Assembly (NCBI GenBank): GCA_009889585.1
Contig: WUQV01000054.1
Span: 1 to 33,491, forward strand
Reading direction: 5' to 3'
Length of the DNA stretch: 33,491 bases
Origin: Candidatus Bathyarchaeota archaeon
GTDB lineage: Archaea > Thermoproteota > Bathyarchaeia > Bathyarchaeales > WUQV01
In this document: positions 1-8,601 of the stretch, one piece after another
How positions within the stretch are numbered: position 1 is the stretch's first letter
Layout of the letters: every line of letters begins with the position of its first letter
The notes under the pieces: model-generated
What the model was told of the DNA's origin: nothing
The model's input: the letters and a program-made list of their open reading frames with translations, nothing else
Database searches by the model: none
Position numbers and translations under genes: made by a program

Positions 1-705
1 ATTGAGAACGAAGAAAGGACTATGGAAGTCCTCTTAACTTTACCGATAAAAAGGTTTTGGGTATCGATTTCGAAGGTTATAGCCTCGTTCGTATTAGGAA
101 TAATAGGGCTTATAGCTACATTCATAGGGTTCTATGTATATCTTGAGCTATTAAAGTCCGCCCTCGTAGAAATTCCAGCGGCTGCTCCAGCGGGAGTTAC
201 AACTCTCATTGGCAATAAAGAGGCGTTAGAGTGGATCATAAGGGAAGTCCTAGGAAGAATAACGATATATTCTTCAATGGCTGAAGCATTTACTCCATCT
301 CCAACATCATTCGCTTATATGATGGGATTTGCAGCTCTATCCCTATTCTTCTTCGCATCTATTGGAGTCTTAATAGGAGGGCTAAGTAGTGACGTTAGGA
401 TGGGGCTTACGATATCTGGTAACGTAGGATTCCCGATCATGTTATTATCAATGTTATTCATGTATATGGAGCCAGATAAGCTTCCGATACCAGTAGAAGC
501 CCTTCTTTCGAACCCCTTGACGGCTCTTCCAACAGCAGCATCCCTTTCCATTTTAGACAAACTGCCTCCTCTTACCCCTTTATATTTCATAATCTCTGCA
601 TCAATAGCTTTTTGCACTATAGCAGCGGTTTCTAGAGCTCTCAATTTGGAAACTTTAGATAGATTGAAGAAATTCTTAAAGTTTAAGAGACGGTTTATGA
701 AATAA
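1..705 (+). CDS. ABC-2 type transporter permease, C-terminal part (5' end outside window)
   Basis: Membrane subunit of an ABC transporter; substrate unknown. The reading frame is open from base 1, and the first residues read IENEERTMEVLLTLPIKRFW. This matches the cytoplasmic signature of ABC-2/NosY/NatB-type permeases (an E-rich turn, then LE.LL..P..R). The ATG at 22 is therefore internal and the true start lies upstream of the window. About five hydrophobic segments follow (roughly residues 15-45, 95-120, 130-155, 185-205 counted from the ATG at 22), with a soluble loop between the first two, and the protein ends in a basic tail (LKKFLKFKRRFMK). An ATPase gene is expected upstream. The next gene is more than 350 bases away, so this is probably the last gene of its operon. 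Family call good; substrate not inferable. Confidence 0.8.
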   Translation: MENEERTMEVLLTLPIKRFWVSISKVIASFVLGIIGLIATFIGFYVYLELLKSALVEIPAAAPAGVTTLIGNKEALEWIIREVLGRITIYSSMAEAFTPSPTSFAYMMGFAALSLFFFASIGVLIGGLSSDVRMGLTISGNVGFPIMLLSMLFMYMEPDKLPIPVEALLSNPLTALPTAASLSILDKLPPLTPLYFIISASIAFCTIAAVSRALNLETLDRLKKFLKFKRRFMK

Positions 706-1070
706 GATAATCAATAATAGTTGAGGCTCTTAAGATAGCGTAAGTGAATTTTTGCTTAGTTAGCACCTTTTAACTCCCTTCATAAGTTTGCTCATACAGG
801 TCGACTATTTACTACGCCATCTTCCCTTTAACCCCTTTAAGCCTAACTTTGACCGATTTACTTCTAAACAACTAAGTTTGCCAAGGCCTTTCTTACGGGA
901 AAGAGCTCCCGAAGGCCATTACGAATTAAATCCCCTACTATGCCAAGCGTTAACATCCCCATTCCCTCGGTTGAACTCTTGACGTTAAGGGCTTTAAATA
1001 GAGGCCATTACGCTAATAAAGTCTCGGCGAAAAATTTATCTTTAAGTAACTATCAGATCACTCAGCCCGC
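706..1070. other. Intergenic region with an imperfect hairpin
   Basis: No convincing gene. Short open frames here have no family look. An imperfect stem lies at 885-917: GGCCTT (885-890) pairs with AAGGCC (912-917) and an inner CGGG (896-899) pairs with CCCG (908-911). No T-tract follows, so it is not an obvious terminator. Confidence 0.4.
1032..1040 (+). promoter_or_regulatory. TATA box of the S9 peptidase gene
   Basis: The A/T run AAATTTATC is centred near 1036, about 35 bases before the GTG at 1071. It puts transcription start near 1060-1065, giving a very short leader. Confidence 0.5.
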
Positions 1071-2897
1071 GTGGGATTTAACGATATGGTTAGAAGGTAC
1101 CCATACGAGAGGTTTATTGCAATAAGGAGATATGGCGACTTTGCCTTCCTCAGGAATTCGAATTGGATTATATACGTATGTGATGCAAGCGGGCAATTTA
1201 ACATTTGGAAGCAGAGGTCATATATCGGCGATGATGCTTACTATGCCTATCAGCTAACGAACTTTGTGGATTTGATTGTTAGATCAGTTTATACATCTAA
1301 AGCCAATGATATCATAATCTTCTTTGCCGATGAGAAGGGAAATGAGAATTGCCAAGTTTATAGGATGGAGGTAGATGGATGGCCTGAATCAATAACTAAC
1401 AAACCAAACGTTAGACATGAATTTGGCCGTGAGTGCATTAGCCCAGATGGAAGATATTTGGCCTTCAGCTCTAATGAGAGGAATCCCCTCGATATGGATC
1501 TTGTTTTATGTGACATGAAAAGTGGAGAGTGTGTAACGCTCACGAAGGGGGGCTACTTCATCCCAATGGTATGGAGCCGAGATTCAAGGAAATTACTTGT
1601 TAATGAATGCTTCCGCCTTGACGTATTTAGAACTATGTTATTTGATGTAAGAACTGGCGAGGGTAAATACATAATGTCAATTGAGAAGAGAGCTAGGTTT
1701 TTGCCCTTTGCCTTTTCCCCTGATGGGTCATCATCCTACCTCATATCTAACATGGACAGAGAATTTTATGGAATAATGGAGTATCATTTCGATGAAGAAC
1801 GGTTTGAATGGTTGATTACACCAAATTGTGATGTTGAAGGTGCAGCTTTAAGCCATGATGGTAGGCTCTTAGCTTATACGACAAACGAGGATGGCTATTC
1901 AATCCTAAGGATTAAAAACATTAAGAGCAGCCATGAAGTAATTATTGAAACCCCAAAGGGGTTAATTAGCAAACTCCTCTTCTCATACGACGATGCGAAG
2001 CTGGCGCTTTCCCTTGGAACTGCAAGAAGGCCATTTGAGATTTACGTGCTGGAATTAAAGGATATGCTGCTACATCGCCTGGTAAAAGCTCACATTGGAA
2101 ATATACCTGAGGAGGAAATGGTTGATCCGGAAATTATAAGGTACGAAAGCTTTGATTGCCTAAAAATACCAGCTATCCTTTACAAACCCAAGGAGCTAAG
2201 GGCGGGCGAGAAACTTCCAGCCATAATCTCGATTCATGGAGGCCCAACAGCCCAAGAGAGACCTTGGTACAGCAGCGTTTATCAATACCTCGTAAACCAA
2301 GGCTTTATAATTTTAGCTCCAAATTTTAGGGGCAGTACTGGCTATGGGAAATCCTATGAAAGGTTGATCTATAGGGATTGGGGTGGCGGAGACTTAAAAG
2401 ATTACGAACATGCTGTTAAATGGCTTCTGAATCAGGGATACGTTGATAGCAATAGAATGGGCGTTTTCGGAGCAAGTTATGGAGGGTTCGCAACATTAAG
2501 TTGTATAACGAGGATACCGGATTATTGGAGGGCTGCCATCAGTATATGTGGCCCAAGCAATCTTATAACCTTCACGAAAACGATACGCCCTGAGTGGAGA
2601 AGATGGCTTGAAGAGCTTGTTGGAGACGCTGAGAAGGATAGGGAGATGCTTGAAGAAAGGTCACCGATAAACTATATAGATGATGTAAAGTCGGATCTCC
2701 TAGTGATACAGGGGGCCAACGATCCTAGGGTTATAAAGTCTGAGTCAGATCAGATGGTTGAAAAATTAAGGGAAGCTGGAAAGCACGTTGAATATTACGT
2801 CTTCGAGGACGAAGGTCATGGAATATCAAAATACAACAATCTCGTAAAGATGGGGAGGATGATCGTAGACTTCTTCGAAAGAAGGCTTAAAGTATAA
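1071..2897 (+). CDS. S9 family serine peptidase (acylaminoacyl-peptidase/prolyl oligopeptidase type)
   Basis: Predicted cytosolic peptidase that removes residues or acyl-amino acids from short peptides. The first ~340 residues form the beta-propeller half, with repeated WD40/TolB-like motifs (SPDGRYLAFSSN, FSPDGSSSYLIS, LSHDGRLLAYTTN). The last ~240 residues form the alpha/beta-hydrolase half. The catalytic triad is visible: Ser469 in GASYGG, Asp551 in QGANDPR and His583 in EDEGHG; the oxyanion region HGGPTAQERPWYS precedes it. At 608 residues it has normal length for the family, and no signal peptide is seen. The start is either GTG 1071 or ATG 1086; the TATA position allows both. It is a single gene with its own promoter. 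Confidence 0.92.
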   Translation: MGFNDMVRRYPYERFIAIRRYGDFAFLRNSNWIIYVCDASGQFNIWKQRSYIGDDAYYAYQLTNFVDLIVRSVYTSKANDIIIFFADEKGNENCQVYRMEVDGWPESITNKPNVRHEFGRECISPDGRYLAFSSNERNPLDMDLVLCDMKSGECVTLTKGGYFIPMVWSRDSRKLLVNECFRLDVFRTMLFDVRTGEGKYIMSIEKRARFLPFAFSPDGSSSYLISNMDREFYGIMEYHFDEERFEWLITPNCDVEGAALSHDGRLLAYTTNEDGYSILRIKNIKSSHEVIIETPKGLISKLLFSYDDAKLALSLGTARRPFEIYVLELKDMLLHRLVKAHIGNIPEEEMVDPEIIRYESFDCLKIPAILYKPKELRAGEKLPAIISIHGGPTAQERPWYSSVYQYLVNQGFIILAPNFRGSTGYGKSYERLIYRDWGGGDLKDYEHAVKWLLNQGYVDSNRMGVFGASYGGFATLSCITRIPDYWRAAISICGPSNLITFTKTIRPEWRRWLEELVGDAEKDREMLEERSPINYIDDVKSDLLVIQGANDPRVIKSESDQMVEKLREAGKHVEYYVFEDEGHGISKYNNLVKMGRMIVDFFERRLKV

Positions 2898-3224
2898 GGG
2901 AGGATGGCGAACCTCTAGGCGTTAACAAATATCCAAGATTTTATATTATCCTTATACAGTCGATTAACGTGCGTATCATCATTCATATGCTTAACGGCGG
3001 ATCGAATTCGGGCAAGCCTATCTCTTAATCTGTACATTTGAAGAGAGTTTTATCTCAAAGGCCTGTATGTGAGCAGGGACATCGGAAGGTAAGCGCTAAA
3101 TTGGTGTGAAGAGGTGTTGGTTGGTCTAAGGAGGCAGAACGCTTATTTAAAGGAGGGCCGAACTGGGCTTTTTAAAGGAAACGTCGTTAGAGCCTAAGGG
3201 GTTTGGCTTTGGCTAAGGGGCTAA

Positions 3225-3412
3225 ACAAGACGCAGCCCCTTTGAGGGCGCCGATAATCCCGAGTCCCACATGGGATGGGGTAACGGGGCAATGGCACGCC
3301 CTTCGCTTCGAAGGTGTGAGCCATGAAGGACGAGGCAAATACCGATGAGTCGCTGAGCGATGAGGCATCACCAGGAGAGAGAATCTCCCGACTTTAGTCG
3401 CGGAGAGTGTCA
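3225..3412 (+). mobile_element. Probable tnpB 3'-end / omega-RNA scar of an IS200/IS605-family element
   Basis: A 33-codon open stretch (3225-3326) ends in GNGAMARPSLRRCEP, a composition typical of the unstructured C-terminal tails of archaeal TnpB. It is followed directly by a GA-rich structured stretch and by the hairpin CTCC-CGAC-TTTA-GTCG-c-GGAG (3385-3405), then AGTGTCAA. A tnpB tail running into a right-end hairpin is the layout of IS605-type right ends, where the guide-RNA scaffold overlaps the end of tnpB. The catalytic part of tnpB is gone. It is a different subtype from the three miniature elements elsewhere in this window. The call rests on pattern memory and layout, so it is moderate to low. 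Confidence 0.38.
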
Positions 3413-3650
3413 ACCGATGTAGGCAATATTTTGCCTCTAAGGCCATCAGAGGAGCTTGAGCTGAATTGCTATTTACGGCCGGATTCATGGGAAGCGGTCG
3501 GTGCTTCTAAATATGGGCCACTAATCTTCTCCTTCGAGAGCTCATATGAAGGGCTGCCGCGCTTAAGCTGCTACCGCTGGATTCAAAAGGATCTCGATCG
3601 ATTTCGAATTTTGACGATCATTAAAGTACAAACGCTTTGACTTCAAAAGC

Positions 3651-3658
3651 TTTATAAG
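3651..3658 (+). promoter_or_regulatory. TATA box of the 141-residue membrane-anchored protein gene
   Basis: TTTATAAG lies about 55 bases before the ATG at 3709, which implies a leader of roughly 25 bases. Confidence 0.5.
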
Positions 3659-3708
3659 TTACAACACCTTCTTCGAAAGTCCCGATGTAACCCATGGGGT
3701 CTTAGAGC

Positions 3709-4134
3709 ATGCTAGAATTGCTTATATCTCTAATGGCTTTGTGTATCTCTGTAGGGACGCTTATCTACGTAGCGGGCTATAAAGTAGGGCAGCTTAGTGT
3801 GAAGATAGATCTTCTATGGCGAGTATACGTGGAGGAGGCGTTGATCGAGGCCATGAGGCATGGTTACATAATGTTCTCTTCTAGCATTAAATTGACGAGC
3901 CGTGGGGAGGCTTTATTGTCGCCTGCATTAAAGGCTGAAATCGACAACCTAGTGAAAAGACAGAGGGATCTTCCTAAGCAATCGGAGGACAAAATAGCCT
4001 TTAAGCTTATGGAGGAATATTACAGCATGTTAAGGAAGGTGAGCGAAGAAAATAACGTGCCGCTTAGGGCGGTGTTAGCAACAGCAGCTGTGTACGTTAA
4101 AGTCCTTTCCACGAAGGGCCCCTCGGAGGTTTGA
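3709..4134 (+). CDS. Small membrane-anchored protein of unknown function
   Basis: 141 residues. The first ~25 form one transmembrane segment (LLISLMALCISVGTLIYVAG); the rest is soluble, mostly helical and charged. After the anchor comes a conserved-looking stretch KVGQLSVKIDLLWRVYVEEA, then SSSIKLTSRGEALLSP, which resembles a short winged-helix-like 'LTSRGE' turn, and a helical C-terminus. I do not recognise a named family. Proteins built this way (N-terminal anchor plus KVDxLW.VY) occur in Thermoproteota as conserved hypotheticals. It converges on the M20 peptidase gene with 20 bases between the two stops. An ordinary real gene by promoter, length and composition. Confidence 0.7.
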   Translation: MLELLISLMALCISVGTLIYVAGYKVGQLSVKIDLLWRVYVEEALIEAMRHGYIMFSSSIKLTSRGEALLSPALKAEIDNLVKRQRDLPKQSEDKIAFKLMEEYYSMLRKVSEENNVPLRAVLATAAVYVKVLSTKGPSEV

Positions 4135-4154
4135 GAAACTTAAGATCCGTAAGG

Positions 4155-5555
4155 CTATCCGTATGATGAAGCGAACTTTGACAAGAGAAGGGCTATGTGC
4201 TTAATCCCCGTTATGAAGTCCTTTACCCTAATGTTCTCATTTGGCGCGTGAACCTTAGAATCGTAATAATTACAACCAGTGGAAATCGTCGGAATGCCTA
4301 AAGCTTCCGTAAATAGATAAACGGGGCCGGATCCGGCTATGCTAGGGCAGACGACGGTTTCAGCGCCGTACACTTCAGCGGCCGTCTCCGTTACGAGCTT
4401 GACGAACGGATGGGCGATGGGCGTCCTGCCAGCCGGATAACCGTTAAGATAAACGATCTCGACGTCCGAAAAGCCCAGCTTATCTAAGTGCCGTCTTAAC
4501 TTCGATAGGATGTCGTCAGGGCTTTGCTTAAGGACCAGCCTGAAGTCGAGCTTCGCAGAAGCCTTGCTCGGAAGAATCGTCTTCGACCCAGGCCCTATGT
4601 AACCAGCGACGAGGCCGCATATGTTCACAGCTGGCCCGAGATAATACGCGGCTTTGGCCTCTAAGCCAGTTAACCCGCCTAAAAGGGAGCGTATGCCAAG
4701 TCGTCTCTTAAGGCTCTCTTCGTCTAGTTCAATCATCTCCAATAAAGCTAAATCATCTTCGCTTAACTTCTCGACGTGTTCGTAAAAGCCCTCTATCAGC
4801 ACCTTCCCATCGGGAGCCCTTAACGATCCCAGCGCCTTCACGAGCCTCCAAGCTGGGTTGTCGACGATTACGCCATATGATGAGTGTAAATCGCTAGAAG
4901 GATCTTTAACCGTTAATTCGACGTAAAGGATCCCCTTCGCCCCGAGGTAAACGTTCGGCCTACCTTTCTCATCGATATAGCCCGTTTCCCAAATACATAA
5001 GTCGGCTCGTAAGCGTTCCTTATTCGTCTTCACGAAGTCGGGGAGGGTCAGGCTCCCTACTTCTTCCTCTCCCTCGATTACGAACTTAACGTTCACCGGC
5101 ACCTCGCCGATCGTCTTTAACAAAGTCTCCACGGCCTTCAATCGAGCTATTATATTGCCCTTATTATCAGCGGCCCCTCGCGCGTACAGCTTGCCATCTT
5201 GTACCTTCGGTTCAAACGGCGGGTGCAACCATCCATCCAAAGGATCAGGAGGTTGAACGTCGTAGTGATTGTAAAATAACAACGTCTTACGCGCCCTCGG
5301 GTTCATTAACTCGCCGAGCACGATGGGGTTGCCGCCGTGTTCCTTACGAAGCTCGACTAATAACCCCGCTTCTTCTAACATTTCCTTCACTAAGCGGGCG
5401 CATTCGTCGATGCCCACCCCTTGAGCTGAGATGCTTGGTTGAGCGCAAAGCCCCTTCAAGTCCTCTACGAACTTATCGACGTTCTCATCCACGTAATCGA
5501 ACGCCGACTTCACGAAGTCCACATCAGTTGATAAGCTTAAAATCGCTTTAAGCAT
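4155..5555 (-). CDS. M20 family metallopeptidase (dipeptidase / ArgE-DapE-CPG2 type)
   Basis: Zinc-dependent exopeptidase or deacylase, cytosolic, 466 residues (normal for the family). Visible metal and catalytic residues: His97 and Asp99 in NHYDVQPP, bridging Asp130 in RGAADNKG, Glu164/Glu165 in EGEEEVGS (catalytic base and ligand) and His436 in VHAPNENIR. The central ~110 residues (about 205-320) are the dimerisation lid. The motif set is closest to the CNDP-like dipeptidase branch of M20, so a peptide substrate is more likely than N-acetylornithine or succinyl-diaminopimelate; this is inference. The gene ends with TAG. It is divergent from the DedA-like gene with 86 bases between starts, so the two probably have back-to-back promoters. 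Confidence 0.92.
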   Translation of the reverse strand: MLKAILSLSTDVDFVKSAFDYVDENVDKFVEDLKGLCAQPSISAQGVGIDECARLVKEMLEEAGLLVELRKEHGGNPIVLGELMNPRARKTLLFYNHYDVQPPDPLDGWLHPPFEPKVQDGKLYARGAADNKGNIIARLKAVETLLKTIGEVPVNVKFVIEGEEEVGSLTLPDFVKTNKERLRADLCIWETGYIDEKGRPNVYLGAKGILYVELTVKDPSSDLHSSYGVIVDNPAWRLVKALGSLRAPDGKVLIEGFYEHVEKLSEDDLALLEMIELDEESLKRRLGIRSLLGGLTGLEAKAAYYLGPAVNICGLVAGYIGPGSKTILPSKASAKLDFRLVLKQSPDDILSKLRRHLDKLGFSDVEIVYLNGYPAGRTPIAHPFVKLVTETAAEVYGAETVVCPSIAGSGPVYLFTEALGIPTISTGCNYYDSKVHAPNENIRVKDFITGIKHIALLLSKFASSYG

Positions 5556-5641
5556 TGCGGGACATTTTTCAAAGGGAAAGCTATATCATAGTTACCCTCG
5601 TAATAATTGCCGACGGTTAAACGCGGCGCAAGGAAGTAGGG

Positions 5642-6277
5642 ATGAACCCGATGCAACTTCAAGAGTGGCTGTTGAACGTAGGCCTTCAATACCAATTCTT
5701 CGGGGCCTTCTTCATAAGCTTCGTAGGAGCGCTTTCGATAGCGTTCCCCATTCCTTACCATCTCGTCATATTGGCGTTAAGCTTAGGAGGCATGGATCCG
5801 TTAGTCCTTACGCTCGCCGCCGGCTTAGGCTCTACGATGGGCCAGTTCTTCAGCTACGCCCTCGGTTATTACGGCCGAGGGTTCATTAGCGAGGAGCGGC
5901 GAAGAAAGCTTGACTTCTTCCTTAAGTTATTCGGTCGTTACAGCGCCATCGCGATCTTCGTCTTCGCTTTAACGCCTCTTCCGGATAGCTTGCTATTCAT
6001 ACCCCTCGGCATGCTTCATTATAAGCTATGGAAGGCCTTCGCCTCCTGCTTAGCTGGGAAGACGTTGATGTTCTCAATCATAGTGTACTTCGGCCGATAC
6101 TTCAAGGACCTAGTGCTTTTCTTCTTCGGAGGTGAGTCGAGTTGGATCGGCATCATCGTGATGTTAGCTTTAGTAATCTTAGCGTTAATTATCCTATTAA
6201 AAGTTGATTGGGAACGAGTCCTCGAGAAATACGTATTAAAGACTTTCAATCCTCCAGCGAGCTCCGCTATTAATTAG
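5642..6277 (+). CDS. DedA/VTT-domain (SNARE-associated) membrane protein
   Basis: 211-residue integral membrane protein with about five hydrophobic segments. It carries features of the VTT/DedA family: a re-entrant N-terminal region (ISFVGALSIAFPIPYHLVIL), the middle G..G....Y..GYYGRG stretch, and the characteristic loop FALTPLPDSLLFIPLGMLHY followed by a GK-containing helix. DedA proteins are linked to lipid scrambling and membrane homeostasis; the archaeal members are mostly uncharacterised. It is complete and ends in TAG. Gene symbol not assigned because several paralogous subfamilies exist. Confidence 0.82.
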   Translation: MNPMQLQEWLLNVGLQYQFFGAFFISFVGALSIAFPIPYHLVILALSLGGMDPLVLTLAAGLGSTMGQFFSYALGYYGRGFISEERRRKLDFFLKLFGRYSAIAIFVFALTPLPDSLLFIPLGMLHYKLWKAFASCLAGKTLMFSIIVYFGRYFKDLVLFFFGGESSWIGIIVMLALVILALIILLKVDWERVLEKYVLKTFNPPASSAIN

Positions 6278-6535
6278 CGCTAATTATTTCACAAGGTAAC
6301 CTAAGGGCTTTCTTCTCATCACACAATTAGTGACCTCTCACTACTTTAACATAAGTTTAAAACAGCACATCTATCTAACATATTTACTGAGCCCAAATTT
6401 ATCTATAGCTTCAATTAAGTATAGTCCAAAATCTCAGATTATACGTTTCTTTTATCTTTTTAGCAGACTAGCCGCTTAGCTTAAGCCCCTAGCAAGCTTG
6501 ATTATGTCGCACATAAATGAAGTTCACTAGAATGC

Positions 6536-7285
6536 TCACTCAGATAACCCAACTAACGAACTTCTTTCCTTAACCAATTGATCAAACGTAATGTAGGCAT
6601 TCCCTATGACCTTTAGCCTTGCGTTAACCTCTCTTCCGCTAATCTCTATGATGTTATACGAGTTATAAAAGAAGCCCCTAAGCCTTTCAGATGAAAAGCT
6701 CCCCGAGTGTATTATCGGGGTGCCCTCAACGACCCACTTCCAAGGCCTATGCCTATGGCCGCATAGGACGAGGTTCACACCTGCCTCTATGAGGCCTTGA
6801 AGTGCATCTCCAGCGTCTAAGACGACGTATCTATCTGGCCCTGCGTCAGGGATGGGGACTAAGTGATGATGCATAGCGGCTATCTTAAACTTATCCTTAT
6901 GTTTACTTAACTCTTCCTTCGCCCAAATCATCTGCCTATACCCCACCTCTCCATCATCCCTTTCAGGCCTAGCAGTATTAATCGATATAATTACGACCTC
7001 GCCTAAATCCAATACGCCTTTGAGGGGAAAGAACTGCTTAAAAATAAGATACCCTGTGGATCTATAGTCATGGTTTCCACTTAAGATTATTATATTCTTA
7101 CATTCGAGTTGATTAAGCCTTTGCTGAGCCATCCTAAACTCTGAAAGAAGGGATTGTTCGGTTAGATCCCCTGTTACTATTATAGCATCGGGGTTAAGCG
7201 CATTCACTTCTTCGACAGCTTCCTCAAATACTTTGGCCTGGAACTGAGGGCCGCAATGGACGTCGGATATTTGTACTATGAGCAT
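6536..7285 (-). CDS. Calcineurin-like metallophosphoesterase (Icc/CpdA type)
   Basis: 249-residue cytosolic phosphoesterase with a two-metal centre. All five blocks are present: Asp8-x-His10 (ISDVH), Asp40 (VTGDLT), Asn71-His72 (LSGNHD), the histidine run at 139-141 (MHHH) and His177/His179 (CGHRH). The layout matches the class III cyclic-nucleotide phosphodiesterase-like group, but the natural substrate of archaeal members is unknown. The start at ATG 7285 places the first metal motif at residue 8, as usual for the family. No cotranscribed neighbour is seen; 258 bases of featureless DNA separate its 3' end from the DedA-like gene. Confidence 0.88.
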   Translation of the reverse strand: MLIVQISDVHCGPQFQAKVFEEAVEEVNALNPDAIIVTGDLTEQSLLSEFRMAQQRLNQLECKNIIILSGNHDYRSTGYLIFKQFFPLKGVLDLGEVVIISINTARPERDDGEVGYRQMIWAKEELSKHKDKFKIAAMHHHLVPIPDAGPDRYVVLDAGDALQGLIEAGVNLVLCGHRHRPWKWVVEGTPIIHSGSFSSERLRGFFYNSYNIIEISGREVNARLKVIGNAYITFDQLVKERSSLVGLSE

Positions 7286-7551
7286 GGCAACGTCCTTAAG
7301 GTAGATCAGGCGTTATTAAGCGTTATCGTAGCTCAAAATACTTTGAGCGAGGCCTTTGACGCTTAACACGCCCTGTCGTAGGGGACCTCTATGCACGACG
7401 CTTCGCATAGGATGAACGCACTTTCGCACCGCCGACTCACTCACGTGTAATTTTTCGCTACTCCGAGAGGACGTATTGGCATTTCTTTGCAAGGTTTTAT
7501 TATCTTAACATCTTTTTCGTCCATAATACTCCTTTTGGAAAGGATGGGAAG

Positions 7552-7725
7552 ATGAGGTTGGAGGAGTACCGCTAAGTAAAATTAGGGAAAAATGCTCTTC
7601 CGGAGGCAGAACGCCGCCGAGGTCAGGCTAGAGAGGCCGGCCACCGCGGAAATCCAGAGAGGATGCATTCTTACGCGGCCGCTAAGGCTGAGGAGAGGCT
7701 TGCGGAAGCGCCATGGGTCTATTGA
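7552..7725 (+). pseudogene. Possible relic of a small charged helical protein, stop at codon 8
   Basis: A 57-codon frame starts at ATG 7552, is cut by TAA at 7573, then stays open to TGA 7723. The residues after the stop are rich in Ala, Glu, Lys and Arg, ending in YAAAKAEERLAEAPWVY. A TATA-like TTTTATTATC lies near 7496-7505 upstream. The composition recalls the helical PaREP/HEPN-type proteins around it, but I cannot match it to a family. Confidence 0.25.
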
Positions 7726-7744
7726 AGCAATACTTTAAGTAGTC

Positions 7745-7776
7745 ACTGGTTAAGATAGCATGCTATCGTAACCAGT
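7745..7776. repeat. 32-nt near-perfect palindrome followed by a T-rich tract
   Basis: ACTGGTTA (7745-7752) mirrors TAACCAGT (7769-7776), and the inner 14 bases GATAGCATGCTATC are self-complementary. Only one base pair (7753/7768) is mismatched and there is no loop. TTTTATTTTCTTTTC follows. It could act as a terminator for rightward transcription, an operator, or a resolution/insertion site. Confidence 0.75.
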
Positions 7777-7913
7777 TTTATTTTCTTTTCAATTTTAAAA
7801 TTTCTGTGTTCAATCAATTAACTAAAAGGCAATTTACGCTATCAATCCATCAGGGCATGCTATGAAAGCGCTTAATAAGCTAGGTCTCTTGAGATTAACT
7901 AAAGGGATCGTTC

Positions 7914-8288
7914 ATGAGCTTTAGGAAATATTTGGATGAAGGCAAAAGGTACGTGGAGTTGAACGATCCAGTTCAAGCGAGTGAGAAGCTTTATAAAGCG
8001 GCTGAGGAAGCCGTGAAGGCTTTATCGAAGGTTTATGCTTTCGACGTTTATAAAGAAGTTGAGGAAGAGGGGAAGTGGACGGTTACGCTTTTGTTTAAAT
8101 CCGTTGAGAGGATGGCAGTGAAGCTCGGGGATGAGGTAAGGCGCTATTGGAATACCGCATGGACGCTTCATGTAGAAGGGTTTCATGAGACGAGGTTAGA
8201 AAGCAGCTATGTAGCAGGGAGCATAAAGGATGTAGAGGAGTTGGTTAAGCTCGCTGAAGAACGTGAAGAAAGGGTTAAGCATCGATGA
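7914..8288 (+). CDS. PaREP1 family protein
   Basis: 124 residues, all helical. The family signature is clear: DPVQASEKLYKAAEEAVKAL near residues 19-38, W..TLLF.S.. in the middle and WNTAWTLHVEGFHETRL near 82-98. PaREP1 proteins are expanded in hyperthermophilic Thermoproteota, are HEPN-like in fold prediction and have no proven function; a role in stress or defence has been suggested because they cluster with toxin-antitoxin genes. A second copy in this window (10974-11357) shares the DPVQ.SEKLYK.AEE and AWTLHVEGFHE.RL blocks. It has its own TATA box and stands alone. Family assignment firm; function open. Confidence 0.88.
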   Translation: MSFRKYLDEGKRYVELNDPVQASEKLYKAAEEAVKALSKVYAFDVYKEVEEEGKWTVTLLFKSVERMAVKLGDEVRRYWNTAWTLHVEGFHETRLESSYVAGSIKDVEELVKLAEEREERVKHR

Positions 8289-8601
8289 GGCCGATAAGCC
8301 GGATTTCTCAAATTAAGGCTTGATGTACAACCTTTCAAGCCTTGCCTTTAATCCTCCTATGAGATGGGATGGGTCTTCGCTAAACCATGAACGACTTCCG
8401 ATGTACCTACTCCTAATCCTCCATGAAATGAAGCTTAATGCTCAGCCTTAGGGGACTCGTCCTTTAGGATCCTTTTGATTTCCTCATGAAGCTTCGACAA
8501 GCGATAACGCCATGGCTAAGGTCATGGCTTCGCTTAACGCTAAAGCAATCGATCGTAAAACGATTTAAAATGCGCTGAGGCTAAGCCCAAGGGCGTTAGC
8601 G
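8289..8601. other. 313-base gap
   Basis: On the minus strand two short open stretches (reading KLHEEIKRILKDESPKAEH and, further downstream in another frame, DPSHLIGGLKARLERLYIKP) suggest coding DNA decayed by frameshifts, but I cannot name it. The plus strand carries only the thiDN promoter (TTTAAAAT near 8565-8572), about 33 bases before TTG 8602. Confidence 0.3.

Larger units (their letters stand above)
2898..3708. other. Gene-poor 811-base region holding a mobile-element remnant
   Basis: No intact gene is supported. 3225-3412 looks like the decayed 3' end of an IS200/IS605-family element (listed separately). A frame of 77 codons at 3407-3640 begins inside that remnant and resembles no family I know, so I do not call it. 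The promoter of the next gene is at 3651-3658. Confidence 0.5.
7286..7913. other. Intergenic region with a broken short ORF and a palindrome
   Basis: 628 bases without an intact gene. It holds a possible gene relic at 7552-7725, a 32-nt palindrome at 7745-7776 with a T-rich stretch after it, and the promoter of the PaREP1 gene (TTAATAAG near 7870). Confidence 0.5.

Noticed and set aside
885..917. Hairpin as a terminator of the ABC permease gene
   Set aside because: It lies 180 bases past the stop, has an asymmetric bulge and no T-tract.
3324..3370. CTGAGCGATGAG looks like a D'-C' motif of an archaeal C/D box sRNA
   Set aside because: The spacing to the preceding GATGAG is only about four bases and no final CTGA box follows, so no guide of normal length fits. 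The setting fits an IS605 right end better.
3407..3640. 77-codon frame downstream of the IS605-like scar
   Set aside because: No promoter, no family, and its start lies within the structured scar.
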